A DNA stretch of 26,039 bases from Streptosporangiaceae bacterium (GTDB lineage: Bacteria; Actinomycetota; Actinomycetes; Streptosporangiales; Streptosporangiaceae). The translations under genes were made by a program, and so were the position numbers. The DNA is taken from NCBI GenBank assembly GCA_030040475.1, contig JASHTQ010000228.1, positions 1 to 26,039 on the forward strand, written 5' to 3'. Shown here piece after piece: positions 8,455-17,032 of the stretch. Numbering within the stretch: the stretch's first letter is position 1; each line of letters starts with the position of its first letter. The notes beneath the pieces were generated by a model. It saw only the letters and a list, made by a program, of their open reading frames with translations. It was not told where the DNA came from and did no database searches.

Positions 8455-9078
8455 TCAGCGGCCGAGCAGACGGCCGAGCTTGGAGGCGGATGACGACCGC
8501 CGCGCGCCGGCGTCGAGCAGCAGCCGGTCGGCCTCCTGCAGCACCGCGGGGATCTCGGCGGTGTCCGGGCCGGCCTCGACCTCGATCTCGCGCCATCTCA
8601 GCGGCGCCGCTGCCGGGCCGCCCGCGGCGTCGAGCCGGGTGGCCGTCACGCTGTCGTCGGCAACCTCGGCGAGCAGCTGGCCAGCGGGACCGGTCAGGGT
8701 CAGCGTCGTCCGTTCGGTATCGAGGGTGGCGATGGGGTGCAGCGCCCGGCCCGCGGTGATCTCCGCGACCTGCTCGGACAGCCGGTCCGGCACGGCGTCA
8801 CCGTCGCCGAGCGGCGCGTGCAGCTCCCTCCTGGTGTCGGTACGGACGGGCAGCTTGAGGTGCCAGCCCTCGTCGGCGCCGCCGACGCGCCGCCGCAGCG
8901 TGACGCGGCTGCCCGACAGGGCCAGGTCCTCGGTGTCGTAGTAGGTGGCGTGCAGGTGGTGCAGCTGCGGCCCGGTGACGTCGACGCCGGGCAGGCCGTC
9001 GAAGCGGGGCAGCACGAAGCCGGCCTCTGCGTCGTACTTGTGCTCGGTTTCCAGGTGGTCGCCGGTTGCGTCGGTCAC
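8455..9078 (-). CDS. Stand-alone CYTH-domain protein (triphosphate tunnel metalloenzyme family)
   Basis: A 207-residue CYTH protein. The family folds into a beta-barrel tunnel that binds triphosphate and divalent metal; known activities include tripolyphosphatase and adenylate or thiamine triphosphate chemistry. The hallmark ExExK is present as ETEHK (residues 10-14). Further charged barrel strands follow: TYYDTEDLAL, VTLRRRVGG, WHLKLPV, ERTTLTL, WREIEVEAG. Many actinobacterial CYTH proteins carry a C-terminal CHAD domain; this one ends about 20 residues after the barrel (SSSASKLGRLLGR), so it lacks CHAD. The GTG start lies nine bases after the methyltransferase stop, so it is probably the last gene of the GT87-methyltransferase-CYTH operon. 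A G-run directly precedes the GTG but is too close for a normal ribosome site. Substrate unknown. Confidence 0.9.
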   Translation of the reverse strand: MTDATGDHLETEHKYDAEAGFVLPRFDGLPGVDVTGPQLHHLHATYYDTEDLALSGSRVTLRRRVGGADEGWHLKLPVRTDTRRELHAPLGDGDAVPDRLSEQVAEITAGRALHPIATLDTERTTLTLTGPAGQLLAEVADDSVTATRLDAAGGPAAAPLRWREIEVEAGPDTAEIPAVLQEADRLLLDAGARRSSSASKLGRLLGR

Positions 9079-9087
9079 CCCCCAAGG

Positions 9088-10359
9088 CTACGTGTGGGAG
9101 ACGACGAACCTCGTATCGGCCCGGTCGATCACCAGCTCGGCGTCGGCCGGGTCCGGCGCGTCCGCCGACGCCCTCGGGTAGGCGTCCACGCGCAGGCCCG
9201 CCGCGGCCAGCTGGCCGGCCTCGCGCCAGGCCTTGACGTGCGCGGCGAGCTCGGCGGCGAGCTCGGGCCCGTGCGCCCCGAACCCGGCCGCGCTCAGCTG
9301 GAACGCCGCCGCCTGGCCCGGTGCGGGCGCCACCGGCGTGGCGGTGAGGACCGCGATGCCGCCGGAGTCGAGGATCCCCAGCGTGGTGCGCCAGCTCCGG
9401 TTGCGAAGCGGCGCCCGGGCGAGCACCGACCTGCGGGCGATCCGGCGGCCGCCGGCTCCCGCGGGCAGTTCCTCGTTCACCCGGCACAGCCGCGGGTCCC
9501 TGGCCGCCAGCCACAGGCCCAGTCCCCAGAACACCTGGTCGGATCCGGCGCGGACGTCGATGCTCTGCATCGCGGGCGGCCCGGCAAGGGCCGAGGCCAG
9601 CACCCCGGCGTCCAGCTCGCTGCCGTCGGCCAGCTTGCCGTCCGGCAGCAGGACGGACAGCCCGGGCTGGAGCAGCACGGTGCGCTCCGGCCCGGCGAGC
9701 GATCCGCGCATCCGCATGAACCCGCACGGCACCAGCGACTTGCTCTGCCAGTGGCCGTCGGCGGTCCTGCCGAACGCGATCGACAGCTGAGTCCCGCGCA
9801 GGTCCAGCGGGACCACGATCACCGCGTCCGGGGTGACCTGCTCCAGCCAGGCGCGCGCGAGATCGCTGACGCCGACGGTGGCGATCACGCGGTCGTACGG
9901 CGCGCCTGCCGGATAGCCCCCGGCGCCGTCCGCGCACACCACGGTGACGTCGGGGTATCCGGCGCTGTCCAGGTGAGCCCGGGCGGCCCCGGCCGTGTCG
10001 GCGTCGATGTCGACGCTGAGCACCTGGCCGGATGGCCCGACGATGTGCGCCATGAGCGCGGCGTTGTAGCCGGTGCCCGCGCCGATCTCCAGCACCCGAT
10101 GGCCGGGGGCCAGGTCCAGCTGGTCGAGCATGATCGCCATGATGGCCGGCTGGGAGGAGGAGCTGATGCCCTGCCCGTCGGCGTCTCGCTTGGTCACGAT
10201 CGCGTCGTCGCGGTAGGCCGCCTCCGGCGGCAGCTCGGGCAGGAACAGGTGCCGCGGCACGGCGCGCAGCGCGGCGGCCACCAGGTCGCTGCGGGTCCTG
10301 GTGACGGTGATGACCCGGGAAGCGAGCCGGTGCCGCAGCCGGTCGAGCTCAGCGCTCAT
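9088..10359 (-). CDS. PCMT-like SAM-dependent methyltransferase with C-terminal extension
   Basis: A 423-residue protein. Residues ~1-210 are a protein-L-isoaspartate O-methyltransferase-type domain: RAVPRHLFLP, the SSSSQP loop (66-71), SAM motif I VLEIGAGTGYN (89-99), LSVDIDAD, VVCADGAGG and YDRVIATVGV. Canonical PCMTs end near here. The extra ~210 residues include QVFWGLGLWLAARDPRL and ILDSGGIAVLTATP, an extension seen in other actinobacterial PCMT-like enzymes, so repair of isoaspartate may not be its role; peptide-modifying relatives of this fold are known. No precursor-peptide gene was found nearby. Its ATG overlaps the GT87 stop as ATGA, so translation is coupled. Methyltransferase fold is firm, substrate unknown. 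Confidence 0.88.
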   Translation of the reverse strand: MSAELDRLRHRLASRVITVTRTRSDLVAAALRAVPRHLFLPELPPEAAYRDDAIVTKRDADGQGISSSSQPAIMAIMLDQLDLAPGHRVLEIGAGTGYNAALMAHIVGPSGQVLSVDIDADTAGAARAHLDSAGYPDVTVVCADGAGGYPAGAPYDRVIATVGVSDLARAWLEQVTPDAVIVVPLDLRGTQLSIAFGRTADGHWQSKSLVPCGFMRMRGSLAGPERTVLLQPGLSVLLPDGKLADGSELDAGVLASALAGPPAMQSIDVRAGSDQVFWGLGLWLAARDPRLCRVNEELPAGAGGRRIARRSVLARAPLRNRSWRTTLGILDSGGIAVLTATPVAPAPGQAAAFQLSAAGFGAHGPELAAELAAHVKAWREAGQLAAAGLRVDAYPRASADAPDPADAELVIDRADTRFVVSHT

Positions 10360-11741
10360 GCGCGGCGCCAGACCCGCAGCGCCGCCACCGCGAACCCGGC
10401 CAGCGCGGCGAGCCCGGCCAGGACGAACAGGTTCCCGGCGAGCAGTTGCAGGCCGTGCCAGTGGAACTCGTGGTACCAGGGCTCGTCGCCCCTCGCGAAG
10501 TAGGTGGCCGGCCCGTACCAGAACAGGCCCGCCGGGGTCAGCCCCGACTGGGACAGGTCCCAGAACTGCGGCCAGGCGCCGAACACCACGACCAGCCCGG
10601 CCGCGGCCGCCCACCACGCGGCCCGGATCGCGCCTGCCGCCCGCGCGCCCAGGTGAGCCAGCAGCGCGATCCCCGGCGCCACCCAGACCCAGTGGTGATC
10701 CCAGGTCAGCGGCGAGACCAGCAGGCCGGTCAGCGCGCACGCCAGCATCGCGGGCACCGGGTGGCCGGCCCGGTGCAGGACGGCGGCGGCGAGCAGCCCG
10801 ACGATGACGACCAGGATGCCTGCCACGATCCAGGGCAGCGTCCCGGCGGTCACGCTGCCCGCCAGCCGGGTCAGGACGCCGCGCAGCGACTGGTTGCCCC
10901 GGGTGCCCAGGAACACGATCCGGTTGGCCCGCAAGACGAGCCCGTCCGCCCAGTAGGTCCCGGAGTCGCGGGGCAGCACCGCCCAGCCGAGCAGGACCGT
11001 GACGGCGAAGACCGCCGACGCCGTGACGGCCTGCCGGTACCTGCGGACGAGCAGCAGGTAGGGGATGAAGATCAGCGGCGTGAGCTTGATCCCGGCCGCG
11101 ATGCCGATCCCGACGCCGTGCCACCAGCGGGTACGCCCGGCGAGCGCGTCGGGCGTCAGCAGGTCGGCGACGATCAGCAGCATCAGCAGCAGGTTGACCT
11201 GGCCGAGCGCGAGCGTCTGCTGGACCGGCTCGGTGAGCAGCGCCAGGCCGGTGACGCCGAGGGTCGCTCCCAGCCGGACTGCGCGTCGGCCGGTATAGCC
11301 GAGCGCGCCGAAGGTGATCCAGAGGCTGAGGCCCAGCGCGCAGAGGCTGCCAACGGTCATCGCCCAGCGCAGCAGGGTCCAGGGAAGCAATGAGCCGACC
11401 GCGAAGATCACCGCGGCGAACGGCGGGTAGGTGAACTGGACGCCGTTCTGGCCGGTCCAGTCGTACAGCGGGGAGGCCAGGTGGCCGTCGTAGGCGGGAG
11501 CGATATGCCGGACGATCAGCCCGCCGTTCCGGTACACCACCAGGTCGCGCATCGCGGCCATGACGGACAGGTGCGTCGCCAGGTCCGCCAGGTAGACGGC
11601 GAGCACCACCACGAGCAGGGCGGCCCCGGCAGGCAGCAGCCACCGGGCCCGGTCTGGACCGGGCCCGGTGGCTGCCGAAGGCTCGGTTGTCGCCGCTGGC
11701 TCTGCCCGCACCGCGAACGCCCCTTCCTCAGGCCCTGTCAT
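10356..11741 (-). CDS. GT87 (DUF2029) integral membrane glycosyltransferase
   Basis: A 461-residue protein with about ten to eleven hydrophobic helices, matching GT87 polyprenyl-phosphate-mannose-dependent alpha-1,2-mannosyltransferases such as mycobacterial PimE. The first large extracytoplasmic loop has the expected features: RDLVVYRNGG, then DGHLASPLYDW, then FTYPPFAAVIF. Later segments include LALGQVNLLLMLLIVADLL and IAAGIKLTPLIFIPYLL, the Q-N and K-x-P patterns typical of the family. The C-terminal loop between the last two helices is Trp/Tyr-rich (PWYHEFHWHGL). It is first in a minus-strand operon with the methyltransferase and CYTH genes. No good ribosome site precedes the ATG. The N-terminal ~28 residues are polar. 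Acceptor (PIM-like lipid, arabinomannan or other glycan) cannot be read from sequence. Confidence 0.88.
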   Translation of the reverse strand: MTGPEEGAFAVRAEPAATTEPSAATGPGPDRARWLLPAGAALLVVVLAVYLADLATHLSVMAAMRDLVVYRNGGLIVRHIAPAYDGHLASPLYDWTGQNGVQFTYPPFAAVIFAVGSLLPWTLLRWAMTVGSLCALGLSLWITFGALGYTGRRAVRLGATLGVTGLALLTEPVQQTLALGQVNLLLMLLIVADLLTPDALAGRTRWWHGVGIGIAAGIKLTPLIFIPYLLLVRRYRQAVTASAVFAVTVLLGWAVLPRDSGTYWADGLVLRANRIVFLGTRGNQSLRGVLTRLAGSVTAGTLPWIVAGILVVIVGLLAAAVLHRAGHPVPAMLACALTGLLVSPLTWDHHWVWVAPGIALLAHLGARAAGAIRAAWWAAAAGLVVVFGAWPQFWDLSQSGLTPAGLFWYGPATYFARGDEPWYHEFHWHGLQLLAGNLFVLAGLAALAGFAVAALRVWRRA

Positions 11742-11815
11742 CGGCTGGCACGTGCCGATGATAGTGGCTGGCTGGCGCCGGCGGCGGGTCCGCGGAAAGC
11801 CCGAGCGGGCAACCC

Positions 11816-12400
11816 CTAGCGGATGACCTCGGTCTGCTCGGTGTCCGCCGTGTCGTCCGCCGCATCAGCGGCCCGCCTCGTCTGCACCGGGACGGTCTCG
11901 GTCACCGCAGCGGTGCGGGCGTGGGCGCCGACGGGAACGATCCCGGAGGCCACGGACGCGATCCGCCCGGCGGCCGCCGCGGCCACGAGGACGACGGCCA
12001 CGCCGAGGCCGGAGAAGAAGCCGATCTGCTCCATGACCCGGATCAGGACCGTGCTGCCGACCGGCGTGCCCGGGCTCATGCTGCCCGTGCTCCACAGCGG
12101 ACTGAGCACGGTGCCCAGGACGAACCAGGCACCGGCCGCGGCGGCCAGCATCGCGCCGAACAGGGCGATGTGCCTGCCGGTGGCGACGAGCAGGAAGAAG
12201 CCGCCGACGAACACCGCCGCGCCGGGCAGGATCTCCAGCCACAGGCGGGCCGTGTTATAGGTCCAGGCGGTATCCGGCGTGAAGGCGAAGTGAAAATACG
12301 GTCCGATGAAGGGGATGAGTGCGCCCCACGCTCCGAGCAGGACCAGCAGGAATCCGCTGAAGGCCCCGCGGCTGCGCCGCATCTGCAGCATCCCAGCCAT
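11816..12400 (-). CDS. Small four-helix membrane protein, unknown function
   Basis: A protein of about 194 residues. Four hydrophobic segments are clear: FSGFLLVLLGAWGALIPFI, LEILPGAAVFVGGFFLLVA, ALFGAMLAAAAGAWFVLGT and IGFFSGLGVAVVLVAAAAA. The loop after the first (GPYFHFAFTPDTAWTYN) is aromatic and probably extracytoplasmic. The C-terminal ~50 residues are polar and acidic (DAADDTADTEQTEV). ATG at 12400 was chosen over GTG at 12409 because GGGAAG sits eight bases upstream of it. Similar proteins are common in actinobacteria, but I recognise no function. It is divergent from selA and separated from the GT87 start by 74 bases, so co-transcription with the GT87 operon is possible. Confidence 0.75.
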   Translation of the reverse strand: MAGMLQMRRSRGAFSGFLLVLLGAWGALIPFIGPYFHFAFTPDTAWTYNTARLWLEILPGAAVFVGGFFLLVATGRHIALFGAMLAAAAGAWFVLGTVLSPLWSTGSMSPGTPVGSTVLIRVMEQIGFFSGLGVAVVLVAAAAAGRIASVASGIVPVGAHARTAAVTETVPVQTRRAADAADDTADTEQTEVIR

Positions 12401-12501
12401 GCCTATCACTTCCCGAGTGAGTAACGAACGATATGTAGTAGGTGGACCTGACCGCTAGCCTCTACCCGGAGCCGCGCGAGGTATTCCGGTTCGGCCGGCG
12501 G

Positions 12502-12507
12502 TATCGT
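12502..12507 (+). promoter_or_regulatory. Candidate -10 box for leaderless selA
   Basis: TATCGT fits the actinobacterial TANNNT -10 pattern and ends seven bases before the selA GTG. No ribosome binding site is present upstream of that GTG, so transcription probably starts at or next to the start codon. No convincing -35 was seen. Confidence 0.4.
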
Positions 12508-12514
12508 TCGCGAC

Positions 12515-13846
12515 GTGGACAGCAGGCGCACCGTGCCGCGCACCGACGTACTACTTTCCGATCCGCGGCTGGCCGCCGCGGCGCAAAGGCTCGGCCGGGC
12601 GCTGGTCAAGGCGGCCGTGGGCCGCGCGCAGCAGCGGGCACGCGAGGGGCAGATCGGGCCAGGCCAGGTCGCGGACGCGGCGGTGGCCGAGCTGCCGGCC
12701 AGCGCCGCCTCGCTGCGGCCGGTGATCAACGCGACCGGGGTGCTCGTGCACACCAACCTGGGCCGGGCTCCGCTGTCCGCGGCGGCGGTCGAGGCGATCG
12801 CCGCGGCGGCCGGCAACTGCGACGTGGAGTTCGACCTCGCGACGGGAGCCCGGGCCCGGCGCGGCGCGGGCGCGCTCGACGCGCTAGCCCGCGCCGTCCC
12901 GGCCGCCGAGGCGGTGGCCGTGGTGAACAACAACGCCGCCGCGCTGGTCCTCGCGGCGACCGCGCTCGCCGGGCCCGGCAGGACGGAGATCGTGGTCAGC
13001 CGGGGTGAGCTGATCGAGATCGGCGACCGTTTCCGGCTGCCCGACCTGCTGGCATCCACCGGCGCGAGGCTGCGCGAGGTGGGCACCACGAACCGGACCA
13101 CGGCCGCGGACTACGCGGCAGCGACCGGGCCGCGAACCGCGTTCATCCTCAAGGTCCATCCGTCCAACTTCCGCATCGAGGGCTTCACCTCGGCCGTGGC
13201 CGTCCCCGAGCTGGCCGAGCTGGCGCAGGCGCACGGCCTGCCCGTCGTGTTCGACATCGGCTCCGGGCTGCTGGCCCCGCACCCGCTGCTGCCCGGCGAG
13301 CCGGACGCGGCCACCGCGCTGCGGGACGGCGCGGCGATCGTCACCGCGAGCGGCGACAAGCTGCTCGGCGGCCCGCAGGCCGGCCTGCTGCTCGGCCGGG
13401 CCGACCTGGTGCGCAGGCTCACCCGCCATCCGCTGGCCCGGGCACTGCGGGTGGACAAGCTCACCCTCGCCGCCCTGGAGGCCACCCTCGCCGGCCCGGC
13501 TCCTCCGGTTGCAAGGGCGCTGGCCGCCGACCCCGCCGCCGTTTCTCATCGGGCCGAACGGGCCGTGGTGCTCCTTCGCGACGCAGGCATCGACGCCCGG
13601 GTGGCAGCAACCTCCGCCGCCGTCGGCGGCGGCGGCGCACCGGGGGTGCCGCTGCCCAGCGCGGCGATAAGCCTGCCCGAGTCGTTCGTGGTGCGGTTGC
13701 GTGACGGCGATCCGGTACGTCGCGGCGAGCACTCCGCCGTGGTGGGCCGCCTGGAGGCGGGACGGCTCCTGCTCGACCTGCGCGCGGTGCCACCCGAGCT
13801 CGACGAGCCACTCACGGCGGCCATCCTCGCGGCCTGCTCACGGTAG
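12515..13846 (+). CDS. selA: L-seryl-tRNA(Sec) selenium transferase SelA
   Basis: A PLP-dependent enzyme of 443 residues that converts Ser-tRNA(Sec) to Sec-tRNA(Sec) using selenophosphate. Hallmarks visible are the N-terminal DPRLAAAAQRLG region, INATGVLVHTNLGRAPLS, VVNNNAAALVLAA, SRGELIEIGDRFRLPDL, REVGTTNRTT, LKVHPSNFRIEGFT, FDIGSGLL and the PLP-Lys motif SGDKLLGGPQAGLLLGR with Lys at ~282. Length is close to the bacterial norm (E. coli 463). The start is GTG; no ribosome site is visible and a TANNNT box lies seven bases upstream, so it is probably leaderless. selB follows after seven bases, and tRNA-Sec lies about 3 kb downstream. selD, the selenophosphate synthetase, is not in the window and must be elsewhere if the pathway works. 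Confidence 0.96.
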   Translation: MDSRRTVPRTDVLLSDPRLAAAAQRLGRALVKAAVGRAQQRAREGQIGPGQVADAAVAELPASAASLRPVINATGVLVHTNLGRAPLSAAAVEAIAAAAGNCDVEFDLATGARARRGAGALDALARAVPAAEAVAVVNNNAAALVLAATALAGPGRTEIVVSRGELIEIGDRFRLPDLLASTGARLREVGTTNRTTAADYAAATGPRTAFILKVHPSNFRIEGFTSAVAVPELAELAQAHGLPVVFDIGSGLLAPHPLLPGEPDAATALRDGAAIVTASGDKLLGGPQAGLLLGRADLVRRLTRHPLARALRVDKLTLAALEATLAGPAPPVARALAADPAAVSHRAERAVVLLRDAGIDARVAATSAAVGGGGAPGVPLPSAAISLPESFVVRLRDGDPVRRGEHSAVVGRLEAGRLLLDLRAVPPELDEPLTAAILAACSR

Positions 13847-13853
13847 CGGTCCC

Positions 13854-15731
13854 ATGCAGGTCATAGCGACAGCCGGGCATGTCGACCATGGGAAGTCGGC
13901 GCTGGTGCGGGCGCTGACCGGGATGGAGCCTGACCGGTGGGCCGAGGAACGGCGGCGGGGGCTGACGATCGACCTCGGGTTCGCGTGGATGAGCCTGCCC
14001 GGCGGGGAGCGGCTGGCCTTCGTCGACGTGCCAGGTCACGAGCGGTTCGTGCCGAACATGCTGGCCGGGGTGGGCCCGGTGCCCGCCGTGCTGTTCGTGG
14101 TGGCCGCGGACGGCGGCTGGATGCCGCAATCGCAGGAGCACCTGGCCGCGATCGACGCGGTCGGCATCTCCCACGGCCTGCTCGCGGTCACCCGGTCCGA
14201 TCTCGCCGATCCGGGTCCGGCGACGCGGCAGGCGCTGGAACGGATCGCGGCCACCAGCCTGGGCCCGGTCGAGGCCGTCGCGGTCAGCGCGGTGACCGGG
14301 GCGGGACTGGAGGACCTGCGCGCGGCGCTGGCCCGGCTGGTGGCCTCGCTGCCCGTTCCCGACCCGGCGGCGGCGGTCCGGCTGTGGGTGGACAGGTCGT
14401 TCACGATCAGGGGGAGCGGGACCGTGGTCACCGGGACGCTGCCCGCCGGGACCATCGCCACCGGCCAGGAACTCCTGCTCACCCCGTCCATGCGCCCGGT
14501 CAGGATCCGCGGCATCGAGTCGCTGAACGAGCCCGCCGTCTCGGTGTCCGGGGTCGCGAGGGTCGCGCTGAACCTGCGCGGGGTCGCGGCAGACGTGCCG
14601 ACCCGTGGCACGGCCCTGATCGGCCCGGGCGGCTGGAGCCTTACCAGGCTGATCGACGTCCGGCTGTCGCTGCCTGCCCAGGTCCGGCTGCCCGCCGAGA
14701 TGGCGCTGCACATCGGGTCCGCGCGGACGGTGGCGCGGATCCGGCCGCTCGGGGAGATCGTGATTGCCCGGCTGACGCTGCGGGACCCGCTGCCGCTGCA
14801 CGTCGGGGATAGGGTCCTGCTCCGGGACCCGGGCAGCGCGGAGCCGATGATCTTCGGGGCCACGGTGCTCGATGTCGCGCCGCCCGCGCTCGCGCGGCGG
14901 GGGGCCGCCGCCGCCGCGGGGCGTGAGCTCGCGACGTGGCCCGAGATGCCGGCGGCGGCCGACCTGCTGCGCCGGCACCGGCTGCTGCGGGCAAGCGCGC
15001 TGCGGGCCATGGGCGTGCCGGGCGGCCCGCCGCCGGTCGCGGGCGAGTGGCTCGCCGATCCGGCCGCCTGGGCCGCGCTGCGACACCAGCTGGCCGGCGC
15101 CGTCGCGGCGCACGCCAGGCGCGATCCGCTGGCCATCGGCATGCCGCCCGAGGCCGCCAGGGCCGCCCTCGGCCTGCCCGACCGCAGCCTGGTCGAAGCG
15201 CTGACCCGGTCGCCCGCTACGGACCAGACGCTGCCGCGGATCCGGCTGGCCGACGGCTATCTGCAGTTGGTTAGCCACGGGTCCCAGGCGGCGGACAAGC
15301 CCCACGCGGCCCGCGGGAACCAGACAGGCCGCGAGGCTCCGGCGGCGGGCCACGAGCCGCCCTCAGCGTCACAGCCGTCGCTGCCTGCGCACGTACTCGC
15401 TGGCGTAGCTGCGGTGCTGACCGACCTGGCGGCGGCGCCGTTCGCCGCGCCGGAGGCGGGACGGCTGCGCGAACTCGGGCTGGACGCGCGGGGGATCGCG
15501 GCGGCCGCGCGGGCCGGGTTGGTGCTGCGGGTCAGCGAGCAGATCGTGCTCGCGCCCGACGCCGCGGCGCAGGCGGCGCGGGTGCTCGCCGGCCTGCCGC
15601 AGCCGTTCACGACCGCCGAGGCCCGGCAGGCCCTGGGCACCACGCGGCGGGTGGCGATCCCGCTGCTTGAGTACCTGGACCGGGCCGGGATCACCCGGCG
15701 CCTGCCCGATGACCGTCGGCTGCTGCGCTGA
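13854..15731 (+). CDS. selB: Selenocysteine-specific elongation factor SelB
   Basis: A 625-residue GTPase that delivers Sec-tRNA(Sec) to UGA codons followed by a SECIS hairpin. G1 is GHVDHGKS (8-15), switch I region RRRGLTIDLGFAW, G3 DVPGHE, and the G4 position reads TRSD instead of the usual NKxD, as in many SelB proteins. Two beta-barrel domains follow (FTIRGSGTVVTGTL, VRIRGIESLNE, ARVALNLRGV), then a C-terminal part made of winged-helix units that bind SECIS RNA, ending EARQALGTTRRVAIPLLEYLDRAG-type. The ATG is seven bases after selA, so the two form an operon; a longer upstream frame overlapping selA is not supported. The 3' end overlaps antisense the remnant GH13 gene. The linker near residues 475-510 is low-complexity. 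Confidence 0.95.
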   Translation: MQVIATAGHVDHGKSALVRALTGMEPDRWAEERRRGLTIDLGFAWMSLPGGERLAFVDVPGHERFVPNMLAGVGPVPAVLFVVAADGGWMPQSQEHLAAIDAVGISHGLLAVTRSDLADPGPATRQALERIAATSLGPVEAVAVSAVTGAGLEDLRAALARLVASLPVPDPAAAVRLWVDRSFTIRGSGTVVTGTLPAGTIATGQELLLTPSMRPVRIRGIESLNEPAVSVSGVARVALNLRGVAADVPTRGTALIGPGGWSLTRLIDVRLSLPAQVRLPAEMALHIGSARTVARIRPLGEIVIARLTLRDPLPLHVGDRVLLRDPGSAEPMIFGATVLDVAPPALARRGAAAAAGRELATWPEMPAAADLLRRHRLLRASALRAMGVPGGPPPVAGEWLADPAAWAALRHQLAGAVAAHARRDPLAIGMPPEAARAALGLPDRSLVEALTRSPATDQTLPRIRLADGYLQLVSHGSQAADKPHAARGNQTGREAPAAGHEPPSASQPSLPAHVLAGVAAVLTDLAAAPFAAPEAGRLRELGLDARGIAAAARAGLVLRVSEQIVLAPDAAAQAARVLAGLPQPFTTAEARQALGTTRRVAIPLLEYLDRAGITRRLPDDRRLLR

Positions 15732-16890
15732 CCTGGAGGATCACGTGGACTTGTTCGATCTCGCGGTGCGGCGGAAGCGGGACGGGAGCGTCGCCGAGGT
15801 TCGCGGCGAAGACGAATCCGGGTTCCCGCGCGAAGCGCAGCGATCCGGGGTCTGGCCCGTCGAGCCAGCTGAGGGTGCCGGGTCCGAGCGCCGGATGCTT
15901 GCGGCGCAGCCGCAGTGCCGTCCGGTACAGGCTCAGGAAAGACGCGGGGTCGTCGAGCTGGGCCTCGACGCTATAGCCACCCCAGTCAGCAGGCTGGGGG
16001 AGCCACGGCGGCGCGGGAGAAGCACCACCGCTCGTTCGGGAAAAACCAAGGCCCACGCCGCTGCGGGACCAGGGGATCGGCACCCGGCAGCCGTCTCGGC
16101 CGGGGAGGGCGCCGTCGCTGCGGCGGAACCTCGGATCCCGGCGGTCCTCGGGCGGGATGTCGGTGACCTCGGGCAGGCCCAGTTCCTCGCCCTGGTAGAT
16201 GTAGGCAGACCCGGGCAGGGCGAGCAGCAGCAGCGCGGCGGCCCGCGCCCTGCGCGGCGCGGGAGGTGCCGAGGGACATGAGCTTGATGATCATGTCCGG
16301 CGTGAACCCCTCGTCCAGCTGGTAGCGGCTGACCGGCCTGGGCACGTCGTGGTTGCCGAGCACCCACGGCGCGCGGGAGCCGCCGGTCAGCCTGAGCACC
16401 TCGTCGATCGCACCGCGGAACGCGGCCGCCTGCCAGCGCGCCAGGACCAGCTGGAAGTTGAAGACCCGGATAGGAGTCCAGGATCGCCCGGCTGGCCGGT
16501 GTCGAACAGGTGCAGGTACCACTGCCCGGGAGAGCCATCGGCCTGCGTCACCCGGGTCCACGCGGAGCCGCCGAACTGCGATACCCAGTTGTTCGGCGGC
16601 TGCGCACCGTCGCTGCCGCGGCCGTCGCGGAAGATGAACCTGGCCCGCTCCCGGCTGCCGGGCGGAGCGGCAAGCGCGGCCTGGAACAGCGGATGCGCGC
16701 TCGAGCAGTGGTTGGGGACCAGGTCGATGATCACCCGGATCCCGTGCCCGGCGGCGTCGGAGACCAGCGCGTCGAAGTCCGCCATGGACCCGAGCAGCGG
16801 GTCGACCGCGCGGTAGTCGCTGACGTCGTAGCCGCCGTCGGCCAGCGGAGACGGGTAGACCTCGTACACGACAGCGCTCTCCCACCACAT
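15691..16890 (-). pseudogene. Decayed GH13 alpha-glucosidase gene
   Basis: GH13 alpha-glucosidase similarity is spread over two reading frames. It starts at ATG 16890 (MWWESAVVYEVYP), then jumps directly to SPLADGGYDVSDY, losing the ~40-residue stretch normally between them. It continues through IRVIIDLVPNH, NNWVSQFGGSAWTRV and WYLHLFD to about 16490. There the frame changes, and ~150 residues are missing, including the GFRIDV nucleophile and the catalytic Glu. Frame three resumes with FNFQLVLARW, APWVLGNHDVPR and DMIIKLMSLGTSR, then the first frame returns with LPGSAYIYQGEELGLP, VPIPWSRSG, PADWGGYSVEAQ and FVFAANLGDAPVPLP. The 3' end overlaps selB. With the catalytic residues gone it cannot be an active glucosidase. 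Several independent lesions argue for true decay rather than a single sequencing error. Confidence 0.88.
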
Positions 16891-16913
16891 GCCACTCACA
16901 GTAGAGTCAACGC

Positions 16914-17006
16914 GGAGGCGTCTGGGTGCCTGGTGGCCCCCCCGGTCTTCAAAACCGGTGGACGGCGCGCCGCGTCGCCGGCGGGTTCGATTCCCGTCCG
17001 CCTCCG
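16914..17006 (+). tRNA. selC: tRNA-Sec, anticodon TCA
   Basis: A long tRNA of about 93 bases. The acceptor stem pairs GGAGGCG (16914-16920) with CGCCTCC (16999-17005), discriminator G17006. The anticodon arm is CCGGT-CTTCAAA-ACCGG with anticodon TCA. A long GC-rich variable arm follows, and the T loop is TTCGATT with stem GGCGGG/CCCGTC (one G-T pair). Acceptor plus T stems total 13 pairs, the bacterial tRNA-Sec feature; whether it is read as 7+6 or 8+5 with one mismatch is open. CCA is not encoded (CGA follows). It decodes UGA with SelA and SelB encoded upstream. A TAGAGT box at 16902-16907 may be its -10. Confidence 0.95.
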
Positions 17007-17032
17007 CGAGGCGCTGACCTAGGGGCGCGCTA

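Noticed and set aside
15744..16281. GTG with a good GGAGG site just after selB, opening a plus-strand frame
   Set aside because: The frame is antisense to the GH13 remnant and its product shows no motif; the remnant explains the coding-like composition.
12515..16890. In-frame UGA selenocysteine codon within the GH13 remnant or neighbouring genes
   Set aside because: The GH13 remnant is broken by frame changes and deletions, not by a single UGA at a Cys position, and no SECIS-like hairpin was apparent near a stop of any gene here.
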